This document shows positions 1 through 10,380 of a stretch of 64,000 bases of DNA, piece by piece. This stretch comes from Heracleum sosnowskyi. Taxonomy: Eukaryota > Streptophyta > Magnoliopsida > Apiales > Apiaceae. The position numbers were made by a program, and so were the translations under genes. The notes beneath the pieces are model-generated. The model made no database searches. It saw only the letters and a list, made by a program, of their open reading frames with translations, and was not told the origin of the DNA. The number at the start of each line of letters is the position of its first letter. Within the stretch, counting starts at the first letter, position 1. The DNA lies in the NCBI GenBank assembly GCA_030848705.1, contig CM061240.1, positions 18,619,001 to 18,683,000 on the forward strand, written 5' to 3'.

Positions 1-99
1 CACATACAGTTGTTTACTTAGCTTTCAAGATCGAAAAATATATCAAACTATCCATTCACCCCCCCTCTGTCTAGTTTCTAGTGGTATTCATTTCTAACA
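1..99 (+). repeat. Possible LTR 3' end, cut by the window edge
   Basis: The stretch has a run of C followed by a TTTCTAACA end, the pattern in which many plant LTRs finish (C-rich tract, then ...TAACA). No primer-binding site follows, so it would be a 3' or solo LTR. This is inference from one edge only; the partner end lies outside the window. Confidence 0.3.
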
Positions 100-735
100 C
101 TTATTATTTTTGAATTTGTAGGACTTGATAGAACTTTCTTTGATTTAGAAAATTACAAATTCCTTATTATTTTCGAATTTGTAGGCTTGATAGAACTTTA
201 TTTTATTATTTTCAAACTTGATAGAACTTTCTTTGATTTAGAAAATTACAACTTCCTTGTTATTTTCGAATTTGTAGGCTTGATGGAACTTTCTTTAATT
301 ATTTTCAAACTTGATAGAACTTTCTTTGATTTAGAAAATTACAACTTCCTTAAATTTTCGAATTTGTAGGACTTGGTAGAACTTTCTTTTATTGAGAAAA
401 TTACAACTTCCTTATTATTTTCGAATTTGTAGGTTATTATGTTAATAATTGCAATTTTCTTTTTTATTATTTTCAATCTTAATAGATTTTTTTTTATTAT
501 TTTCAAACTTGATAGAACTTTCTTTGATTTAGAAAATTACAACTTCCTTATTATTTTCGAATTTTTAGGATATTATGTTAATAATTGTAATTTTCTCTTT
601 TACTATTTTCAATCTTGATAGAACTTTCTTTTATTATTTTCAAACTTGATAAAACTTTCTTTTATTATTTTCAAACTTGATAGAACTTTCTTTTATTATT
701 TTCAAACTTTATAGAACTTTTCTTTTATAATACTT
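100..735. repeat. AT-rich minisatellite with 30-65 bp units
   Basis: The block is built from two alternating modules, one around cttgatagaactttcttt and one around gaaaattacaacttcctt followed by attttcgaatttgtagg. The long unit is about 62-65 bp. Near 600-720 only the short module (about 31 bp, ttattttcaaacttgataga) is repeated. The 60-codon open frame inside it reflects the repeat and is not a gene. Confidence 0.85.
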
Positions 736-759
736 CTTGACTTTTAAACATAATGGATT

Positions 760-2239
760 TCCATGTTATTCACCTTACAAACACCTATAAATTAAAGGTC
801 ATTCATAACAAAAAATCTACACCGGAATTTTTTTTACATATCTTCAAATTTTTACAACCATATTTACAATCAATACAACTATGGCCTACACCATGTTGGA
901 TGCTTTGAACGACAACAACTATACCTGGATGATAAGAGTACGAGTGTGTAGAATGTGAGAATCTGTCAATCCAAATACTGAAGAACTGATCAGTCTTGAC
1001 ATGATTTTGATCGATGAAAAGGTTAATGAATCAATATATTTATAACTTATTAGTTTGTCAAATTGTATGATGTTATTAACTTTTCTAACATATGTTGTAT
1101 GACAGGAAAATTTGATCCATGCTACGATCCCGAAGATTCTGGTCTCTCGGTTCAAAAATATTTTTAGAGGAAGGCTCCGTGTACAACATCAAAAATCTGA
1201 AAATTATTTCAAGTACATGGAAATATAGACCACTATCACATGTGTCTAAATTGCTCATACGCATAACGTTACCTAAGAGATTGGAAGAAGACATCGTCAA
1301 CATATTACTGTATGGATTTCAGTTCATATGTCCGGATATGATTGATTCACGTATTAATGACACCAACATACTCTCAGGTTTTTGATGTAGTAATATATTA
1401 GAGTAATATATAAGTAATACTATTATATAAGTTATAATTCAAACTATCATATTGTAATATTATTTTTTCTATGTTGATTTAGATGTTGTAGGCTGCTTGA
1501 CCTACTTGGGGGCATTGAAGTTGTCAAAGACGGTTGGAAAAAAAGAGATCTCAAAATTGTCACAAATTAGTAAGTTATGCTTTATATTAATTTTAATATA
1601 ACTGTTAATTATTTTTTATTGTTATTGTAATTTTATATTACTTCTTTGGTTACCCCAATTCATTTGTTTTACTTTTTTAATTTGTTCTAATTTTTTTCTT
1701 AAACAGCTCCATCAATAGTACCATATCTTTGTGGGAAAAGTTGGCCGAGATGTTGATACAAATTTATAAAAGGAGGATGATGGACCATATATAATAATTG
1801 TCACATATACCTAGATTAAAAAATTTAAAAGTAATTATCTTTATTAATGTTTTTATAATATATAGTTTTAGAAATTGCATATATATAAATCTATCTTATC
1901 TCGATTGAACGAATATCATTAGATATTATACAAATATCTGCTTCATTGATATTATTGATTTAATTCTTATATTAGTTTTTTTAACCATTTATTTACTCTT
2001 ATATGCAGATACAATTAGCTTTTCTACCGCAAGAAATAGTAAAAAATCAAACTCTATAAACAAAAGGAATATGTAAATAATTTATAATATTACTTACCCA
2101 AATGCAAATTTTGCATAATATATTTTATTTGATAATTTATATAATTTTATAGAGATTTATTTCACAATTTTTATTCTAATATTCTTTTTCTTAACAAATA
2201 TATTCTAATGCCGCTGCGAAGCGCGGCTCAATAATCTAG
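760..2239 (+). mobile_element. Non-autonomous Helitron with RPA-like pseudogene
   Basis: The 3' end is clear: a GC-rich hairpin at 2210-2227 (GCCGC...GCGGC, loop GAA) in otherwise AT-rich DNA, then eight bases, then CTAG at 2236-2239 and a T. Hairpin, CTRR and a following T are the known Helitron 3' signature. The element carries a decayed RPA-like gene, a usual Helitron cargo. The 5' TC end is not resolved; 760 is a guess from where the minisatellite stops. No Rep/helicase ORF is present. Confidence 0.65.
881..1790 (+). pseudogene. Broken RPA1-like (DUF223, OB-fold) gene in Helitron
   Basis: Pieces of a replication protein A large-subunit-like protein of the plant DUF223 type can be read. 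Exon 1 (881-1020) gives a W-M-I-R-V-R-V-C-R-M-W core and ends at a GT donor. Exon 2 (1107-1385) starts after tgacag, reads A-T-I-P-K, then shifts frame near 1165 into EEGSVYNIKNLKI, YRPLSH and YGFQF. A third piece (1483-1568) reads VVGCLTYLGALKLSK. A fourth begins after cttaaacag near 1708 and reads INSTISLWEKLAEM. RPA-like proteins bind single-stranded DNA and are commonly carried by plant Helitrons. The frameshift makes this copy non-functional. Intron positions are inferred from GT/AG sites. Confidence 0.65.
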
Positions 2240-2559
2240 TTATTTATAAAGTGTGAACTAAGAGACTATTGGAGATACTCTAATGAAATAAATTAATGTA
2301 TAATTTGAAATTAATTAGTTTTACAATTTTAATTTTAATAGTTTAAACATAATAAAAATATAGTAAAAATAATTTCAGCAGTTCAACTCTATTATTCTTT
2401 TTTCTCTCCGAAAGAAACTCTATTAATTTTTTTTAATTTAAATAAATATGCAGAAAAATAATGATCTACAAACTTTTTTTAACAAAAAAAATAAAATAAA
2501 TTATATCCACAAAAACCCTCACATATATAATTCCACACAACGTAACCCCCCTTGTTATA

Positions 2560-3056
2560 TCTCGAATACTTTTATCGGAGCTCCATCTCTCTCTCTCTCT
2601 CTCTCACTCTCTCTCTCATAACAAACCCTAGCTTCTCTATCTTCTCATCCTCCTTTATATCTTTCAATCCATACATACACAAATACATACATGTTCTTCT
2701 GATTATATCAAGGCGGTGCACCTCTATCGAAGATCGGCGATCAATCCGCAGCGTTGAAGATCTCCAATTCATCGCTTCGGCGCTTGTATCTATCATGTAT
2801 CTACAATTGCGATTGCATTGACGGCGATTTCGAACAAGATAAGCGATAAAGTGAAGCCAATTGAAGACGTAGCTGATTGATTGTGATAAAGTTTCAATCT
2901 TTTGTATAATTAGCTTGTTTTTCATATATATATAAGTTTTGATTTTTGTTATTTTTGGTTCAATTAAAGGGCTTTCGATTTGAAAGCTCTTTTGTTTGGA
3001 CTATTGGATGATTTGTGGTTGTTATTAATTGATTTTATTTGAAAAAAGGAGGAATT
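2560..3056 (+). promoter_or_regulatory. 5' leader of the PQT3-like gene, CT repeat and short uORF
   Basis: The leader upstream of the start codon holds a CT-rich microsatellite (2586-2617), a common feature of plant 5' UTRs near the transcription start. An upstream ORF of eight codons (2795-2821, ATG to TGA) lies before the main ATG. A 5'-UTR intron is possible but I cannot place one. Between 2240 and 2560 the DNA is AT-rich and I see no clear TATA box. Confidence 0.5.
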
Positions 3057-6000
3057 ATGGCAGTTTATTATAAGTTTAAGAGTGCTAAAGATTACGATTC
3101 TGTTTCGTTGGATGGTCATTTCATTACGGTTGCTAGTTTGAAAGATAAAATTTTTCAAAACAAGCATTTGGGCTCTGGGACTGATTTTGACCTTGTTGTC
3201 AGCAATGCACAAACTAATGAAGGTTGGTTGTTGGCTTTTTGATGTTCACGATTTTACGAATTTGTTGTGTGTTCTTAGGTTTCCGTTGGTTTTAACATAT
3301 AAATGCAAAACACGATCTTGGTTATATATGCTAAACACACACACTCACACATATAAATGGGTCACGTGAGCCGCGAGAACCAAATATCCTGCAGAGCACA
3401 ACATAACAAATCCGGAGCCTTTGGTTCTCATGGTTCTTGATGGAATTGTATGCTATACGTGATGTGATTAGATTTGTTTTGTAGTTAAATTATTAATCAG
3501 TTATTTACTCTTAAGTAGGGCTTACATGTCCAACTCACTTTTAATTAAAGATAATAGTGTATAGGCTGTTTTAGTATAATATGGATATGTATGAGAAGGA
3601 CAAACCATGGAAGTACAAGAATGGAGTTTGAATAGTTGCAATTTTAGGATTTACTTGTCTAAATTTAGGTTGACGAGTGTTTTATGTAGTAGTAGGAGAC
3701 ATGTGTTTGTCTAACGTTACTACTCTATCAAATTGAAGCTAGTCCATATGAAGTTTCAGGTCATCTCTAGTTGTCGATGGGATAAGACTTTTTGGGGTTT
3801 TTATACGAATGTGCTCTTTTAGTTGAATGGACTGATCCTGGCAATATTCTCTTTTTATACATCGTATCTCTTTTGCATTTCAGAGTTTGTTGATGAAGGA
3901 ATGTTGATTCCAAAAAATACATCTGTTTTAATTCGCCGTGTCCCTGGAAGGCCTCGCATGCCTATAGTTGCAGCACCACCAGTTACTGACCAACAAGAGT
4001 ACTATCTTGAACCTTTACATCTAAAAACACTCATTAGTTTCTGTTGTTTAGTTTAATTATCTACTTTTAAGCAAGTTTGATGGCCTATTTGTGATTGGTT
4101 TACTGAGATCTATTCTCTCGGGTTGCTTCTTAAAACCGTTAGGTGTTGGGTCTAAACCATGACACAGTTAATTAGGGTCAGTTAAACTTTGACTTTTGTT
4201 TTAAATACAGACCAGAGGTTGAGTGTAAGGCTGAGGATCTTCAAGGAGCAAAAAGTACTTTCTTTGGAGCCAATCCGTCTGTTACAAATTATGTAAGTGT
4301 TGCATGGTTTTGCTTGTAGTCTCTATTTGGTGTTCGGCTCATATGTCAAGTTTGTTACTTTTGGCCGGCAACTTCTTAACTGGTGGCATTGCAGCCTGAA
4401 GATTCAGAATGGGATGAATTTGGGAATGATTTGTATGCCATTCCTGAAGTCTTGCCTGTGCAAGCAAACAATCATGTTCAGGATGCCCCCCCTCCTAGCA
4501 AAGCTGATGAGGACAGTAAGATTCAAGCTTTAATCGATACTCCGGCCTTGGACTGGCAGCAGTAAGTTGTCATTATTGTTTTAGTCAGTGCAGTCTTGTG
4601 ACGTTGCCTTTGTGACTAATGGACATGGACAGTAATTATCCGTATCTAAATAAACTCTGTTTGGATATGTAGTCAGACCACTGATGGCTTTGGAAATGGT
4701 AGAGGCTACGGACGGGGCATGGGAGGTAGAACTGGTGGACGTGGTTTTGGTAATATTTTCATTTATCTGAATATTTTATAGACATGTTGTATGTAGTGGT
4801 CCATGGACTTACTGGTAGCTACTTAATGAACTGCCTTTTTATGTAGTAATATCATGGATGAAGCCTGTAAACACGACTTTCAAATTAATGACTAGTATAT
4901 GTCAGGAACTAGAGGTTCCTGAACTGAGTTTTCAAGTATTTTTGGTATTTTATGAGAATATAAGCTGAATTACACTATTGTAAGGATAGAAATGATAGAA
5001 ATAGAGCAGTTTTAGCAGAGAAATAGAGTAAGAACAGAGATTTAGAGATAGAACAGATAGAATCAGATCAGAAATGTAGAGGATAGAGAGAGAATTCAGT
5101 TAGAGACTTGTAGAGAAAGATAGGTTTCTAGAGAGAGAAACTCTAGAGAGAAGGGAGAGAACAGTTGTGGAACAATGTTCCTTTTCAAATATTCATAATG
5201 CATAAACTGAAATACAAACAAGTCTTGCTATATATAGGCTACTAACTCAGTAAATGACACATATACACCCTTACTATTCCTACTACTATAGACTACTACT
5301 AAGCTGAATCCTAACAGTATAACACTGATTTCTTTTCCTGATGATTTTTTAAATGTCACTTCTTACCTAGATGCCACAACTAACGCCACCACTATTGTTC
5401 TCAATTTTTAGGTCATGGATTTTGTTTATGTATGCTATTAATGACTAAAATATATGTGTTACTGCTTTAGGTCGCGGGGTTGGATTGGATCGAAAAACAC
5501 CACCACCGGGCTATGTATGCCACCGATGCAAGGTCCCTGGTAGGTTTATTTACGATTGCAGAAATGAAGAGAAACACCAAACTTATATTTAGTATTTTGT
5601 AATTTTGCTCTGCAGTGTGCTTGTATACTCGCTAATGTTAGATATTTTCATGCTTAGGACATTTTATTCAGCACTGTCCTACAAATGGAGACCCAACTTT
5701 TGACATCAGAAAAGTGAAACCTCCAACCGGTATTCCAAAATCTATGTTAATGGCTACTCCAGATGGCTCTTATGCATTACCAAGCGGTGCTGTAGCTGTT
5801 CTTAAACCAAATGAGTAGGCCACCCCCCCCCCCCCCCCCCTTTTACATGGCTTATTTCAGTAGTCTTGTCTAATTAATCTTCTAACTTGAAGATTTTTGT
5901 GCGGATTAATATTTTGGTTTGGTTTGGTTTCTGGACAGGGCTGCTTTTGAGAAGGAGATTGAAGGAATGCCGTCAACTCGTTCAGTTGGTGATCTTCCAC

Positions 6001-9000
6001 CAGAACTATACTGCCCTTTATGTAAAGAAGTTATGAAAGATGCAGTGTTAACTAGCAAGTGCTGTTTCCAGAGTTTCTGTGACAAATGTAAGAGTCTAAG
6101 CTGCAACATTTTATCATTCGAGTTTTTTTAGTATAATACTGATATTGGATCACTTCTTAGTGCTCGCCTGCTTCTGTTACATAGTTGACTATATAACTTG
6201 AGCACATTGGACATTTTGTATATGCAGTATGGTGTGCTGGTTTCTCTGCACATTGTTATGTAATCGGTCATGTTCGTGCTATAATCCAATGTTTGTAGTA
6301 CAAGTGTCTGAACAGATTTCTAGACTGTTTGTCCCTCATTTGATAGTGATTAAATAGGATTATTGAATTGATATCTGATTTTCCAAAATATTGAACTCTC
6401 AGGCATCAGAGATAACATCATATCTAAGTCGATGTGTGTTTGTGGAGCCCAAAATGTTCTTGCTGATGATTTGTTGCCGAACAATACTGTGAGGGTTACA
6501 ATAAATAGAATTTTGGAGGCCAACAACAGCGAAGACAATAAAGGCGGTGCTTTTCAAATACAAGGTCTTCACGGTTACTGAGCTTACAATGTATTTATTA
6601 TCCTCCATGTTATGGCCTAAAAGTTGAGCTTTCCTTGCAGATATGGAATCTGCCCGCCCAAAGCCAAAGATACCATCTCCTGCACTGTCTGCAGCCTCTA
6701 AGGGGGAGCAAGTTCTGTCCCAAAATAAAGACACTGCTGGGTTACAGGATACAACAGAACCAGTGAAAATTGTGGATATTCCACAACCACCAGTGCAAAA
6801 CTTGGATAGAGCAGGGACTGCCAGAGTTCCAGATGTTTCTGAAGCTACAAACGAGTCAAGGAGTGTTAAGGAACCCGCACTACAGGCAAGTGGTCCAGTA
6901 GCTGCTGATGATCAACCGCAGAAGCTGGTTTCTGAACCAGGTATATTGCGTAACACACAATCATGCACAAAATATCTGATTTTGTACATTTTATTGCATA
7001 ACTTTGCATGTCTACTAGCTACTCATTTAGACAAGGCAGTGGAGTCGAACAATACAGGTTGCTTGTTTTATCATTTCATCAGCCCATTATACTTTTTCAT
7101 ACATGTATGCAACTTTACCTACAATACAGGTTGCTTGTTTTATCATTTCATCAGCCCATAATGCTTTTTCATACATGTATGCAACTTTACCTGGATGAGG
7201 GTTACAAATTTATGAAATCAAATTTGTTATACTAATTTGAAAAATAAAAATGATTTTTTTTTAATATTGTTTTTCAGGAAAGAAAAAGAAAAAGAAGAAA
7301 CCTCGCATGCCTTCAGGTACTATGCGTTTCTTTCTGTTGTATAGTTTTAAATATAATGTGTTTTGAGTTGAAAGAATTAATATGATGCAAACTCCGTTTC
7401 AATCCAATTTATCTGATGATACCTTCCTTCCCTTCCATGTTCTCTTGTAACCAAAGAGATGCAATGGAATGCCTCTCAGGAGTTTGCAGCTGAAAATTAT
7501 ATGATGCCTATGGGACCTGCTTTTAATCCTTATTGGAGCGGCATGCAACCTGGTATGGAAGGATTTGGTGGACCTTTTGCTGGTCCGATGCCTTACATGG
7601 GTTATGGTCCTGGGCCGATGCCCATGGATTTCCCATATGGGGGACATTTTCCCCAAGATCCATATGGACCACCAGTTAACATAATGCCATTCCCACCTCA
7701 GAGGTATGGTTACTATTGTTTCAGTAGAAACATTGCCTAACTTTTCTTTTTACCATCAATACCTTTTTCATCCTGCCTCCAGGATTAGGTTTTTGGTGAA
7801 AATGTTTGTCTCTTACTGGACTGCTACCTCAAATCCTTGTGGTGTTGGCATACTCTTCCGGCTTGTATATTATGATTTTTTGTTTCTCACACCCTCGTCT
7901 TTTTGCACAACCAGGAACTTTGCTGGATATGGGATGGGCTTCAATGGTAGACCTCCTGTCATGAGCAAAGAGGAGTTTGAGGCTCGAAAAGCTGATTTAA
8001 TGCGTAAGAGAGAACTTGAGAGACGTGGAGATAGGTAAAGCTCGACTAATATATTTATCTGCGGTGGCTACTGATTTAATCATAATATTCATAAAAATAG
8101 GGTTTCCATCAGCAGATGACTAAGAGATATCTTGAAGTCCCACTGGGTGGTGTTAGTTTAAATTGATACAATGCTCCAAACCTTGCCATATCTTAGCATC
8201 TTTCTAAATATATATCATCAGTTTAACTAATTTTTTTGTAGAGATTTCTGCATCGTTGTGCTAGAAAACTATTTGTGTGAAATGACATTTGGCATGCAAG
8301 TTTCATCTTGATTTCTGCTACTACTGCATAAACCTTGAATGTAGAAATGACTTTTATTAATAATGACAAAATTTGGTTTTCTATCTATCTTTTTGTTCAC
8401 ATATCGGGTCTTGTGTGGAAGAATGGAAGTGATAGTTAGATGTGTATTGACAAGGAATAGGTCCTAGCATGTCTGTACATATTGCCTGTGTGTGTGTGTG
8501 TGTTGTGTGTGTGTTGACTGCTACTGATGTGATGAGTATTGTTTATTGCCTGAGCTGACCAAATGTGACCCTTTACAGCCGAGATTTTCCCAAAGAACGA
8601 GAATCCAGAGAAGTCACCAGCAGTAGCGGCGTTCCTTCAATTAAATCACAATCCGTATGTGCTTCTATTGTCCAAGATTGTTTTTTTCTTTGTTTTCCGT
8701 GTGATTTGGCAGGTGCACTTGTGAATGAAGGCCTATCATTTATAGGGGGAAAGGAAGGGAAGTTGGGGAAGGAATTGATTTATGTTCTTTCTTTCAGTGA
8801 TATAAAAATGAATTACATTTTGTCACCAATGTCAGCGTTATGTTGCTCTTTTTCTCTCGAGCAAAATTATTACTTCTTTAAATTCGGGTTGCAAACGTTG
8901 ATGAAGTCTTCTCTTCTACGCTTGATGCTCAAATTGATTGCCAGACCTCTACAAGAACCCAACTAAAATTTGCTGTTTATTTACTAGATTGTTTAGCTTT

Positions 9001-10380
9001 GAAGTTGTCAAAGGTTTTTTTTTTTTTCTTTCTTTTTATTATTTGTGGATGTACTTTTTGTTATGTCATGTTCAGATTAAACTCTGGTGTAGAGGTAGTT
9101 GCCATCTCCAATTCTTGGAAATGTGTGTCCTAGTTCAAAATTGCTACTGTGCTGTCCAAACTGAAGCAGATGGACTGGCATTTTCTTTTTTTTTTTCTGT
9201 ATGTTCTGTTAACTGGGAACTATCATTTAAAATAATAAAAAAAATACTTAAAATAGAATAATTTGAGTCTGGGGTGTACTTGATCTGGACCCTTTTTTTA
9301 AAACTTACCTTGATGACCGAAAGAGCAAACCAATTGGCACAGAGGAGCAAGGAAATTTTAGTAGTAAAAGAAAGTGACGTGGTTATACAATTCATTGTTG
9401 TATAATTTTAAAATTGACACTGGACTTCTAATTTTGAAAAATTGACGTTCTAATTTAAAAATTGGCATTGGAATTCTAATATTTCCTCGTACCTCCTGCC
9501 TTTGTTTAATCCGTTCCATTAATGTTTTGTTGTTGCCTTGATGCCTTTTACAAGTGAACATTGGTTTTCTTTTTTGTAGAAGGCCAACCTGCCACCCTCT
9601 TCTCATGCTGACCAGCTACCAGACTACCACCGTAGCCGACCTGAAAGATCAAGATCAAGATCAAGATCGCCAAGGAGACGCTCTCGAGAACCAGAGCTTC
9701 CAAGAAGACGCTCTCGAGACCCGGAGCTGCCAAGGAGACGCTCCCGAGACCCAGAGCCGCAAAGGAGACACTCTCGAGACCGGGAGCCACCACGTGCATC
9801 TTCCAAAAGAAAGGCAGAGCATGATCGTTTCAGTGAAGATGATGAGCATTCACATCATCACCGCCGTGAAAAAGAACACAGCCGCCATCGGCACCACCGT
9901 GAAGAAGACCATCACCACAGATCTGAGTCATTGTCCTCCAAACGACCAATGCGTCCAGCTAGCACAGACCCACCACCCAAATCAAGCAGCATTAGCGATA
10001 AAGATAAGCGGAGTGTGTTCTCCCGGATCAGTTTCCCTGAGCGTGAAGCAGCAGCAGCAGCAGCAGCTGAAGCCAAAAAGCGAAAAACTGTGACCTCATC
10101 TTCCGCGGCCGTGTCAAATGAATACCAAGAAGACCATCATAAGAGCAAGGCAGCAAAGACCGTGCCAAAGAAAACCAGTAGCAATACGAGTGGTGGAAAT
10201 GTGGAAGAACGCTACCAGTACAATGATGAGTATGACGAATCAAGCGAAGATGATGATCGCCACTTCAAGAGACGGCCATCAAGATATGTGGCGGTGGAGG
10301 AGGAAAGGCATTCTAGCAGAGGGTCAAAAGAAAGAGAAAAGGGGAGTCATAGCAACAAGCACAGCAATAGTCACAAGTAG
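3057..10380 (+). CDS. PQT3: PARAQUAT TOLERANCE 3-like E3 ubiquitin ligase, 15 exons
   Basis: Coding exons joined by GT-AG sites in a consistent frame: 3057-3222, 3884-3998, 4211-4292, 4395-4561, 4673-4749, 5471-5539, 5658-5814, 5939-6087, 6403-6564, 6641-6940, 7278-7316, 7457-7703, 7915-8034, 8579-8654, 9580-10380. They total 2,727 nt, or 908 codons plus stop. Domains in order: N-terminal ubiquitin-like DWNN domain (about 1-75, MAVYYKFKSAKDYDSV); Gly/Arg-rich stretch (about 182-207); CCHC zinc knuckle (C219, C222, H227, C232); RING/U-box-like finger (C303-C306, C319/C320, C325, C328, C339, C341); Lys-rich tract near exon 11; Gly/Met/Pro-rich part (exon 12); RS-like and His-rich basic tail (exon 15). 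This is the RBBP6/PQT3 architecture. Known members ubiquitinate nuclear targets; Arabidopsis PQT3 is a negative regulator of oxidative-stress tolerance. The ATG was chosen because it begins the conserved DWNN domain. No break is seen. Confidence 0.93.
4979..5316. mobile_element. Solo-LTR-like insertion in intron 5 of the PQT3-like gene
   Basis: The block starts TGTAAGGAT and ends ATCCTAACA, terminal inverted repeats with one mismatch, as in LTRs. It has a purine-rich interior (many tagaga/gagagaga runs) and a ctatatatagg TATA-like box. No clean 5-bp target duplication is seen (actat against gtata), so the call is tentative. A 10-bp direct repeat, taagctgaat, sits just before the start and near the end. 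It lies wholly within an intron. Confidence 0.5.
5823..5840. repeat. 18-bp poly-C tract beside a 5' splice site
   Basis: An unbroken run of 18 C begins eight bases after the exon 7 donor (5815-5816) of the PQT3-like gene. The tract could affect U1 access or be a sequencing-length artefact; the flanking donor and downstream acceptor look normal. Confidence 0.9.
7051..7194. repeat. 72-bp tandem duplication in intron 10 of the PQT3-like gene
   Basis: Two nearly identical copies, 7051-7122 and 7123-7194, both starting aatacaggttgcttg and ending at ctttacct. One visible difference is cattatact against cataatgct. The high identity suggests a recent duplication. The open reading frame across it has no coding meaning. 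Confidence 0.9.
8488..8514. repeat. GT microsatellite in intron 13 of the PQT3-like gene
   Basis: A (GT)n run interrupted once by TT. It is a candidate polymorphic marker with no coding effect. Confidence 0.9.
9670..9789 (+). repeat. Four in-frame 30-bp repeats coding an RS-like domain
   Basis: Four units of 30 bp in exon 15 of the PQT3-like gene, each close to ccaaggagacgctctcgaga. Each codes roughly P-R-R-R-S-R-D/E-P-E-L. Because the unit is a multiple of three, copy changes would keep the frame. The arginine/serine dipeptides resemble the RS-like tails of RBBP6-type proteins, which link to splicing factors and nuclear speckles. Confidence 0.9.

Noticed and set aside
187..369. 60-codon open frame with repeated FKLDRTFFDLENYNFL
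   Set aside because: It is the translation of the minisatellite; no homology or gene context.
9548..9849. Minus-strand frames rich in Ser/Arg/Leu
   Set aside because: Shadows of the RS-like repeats of the PQT3-like gene.
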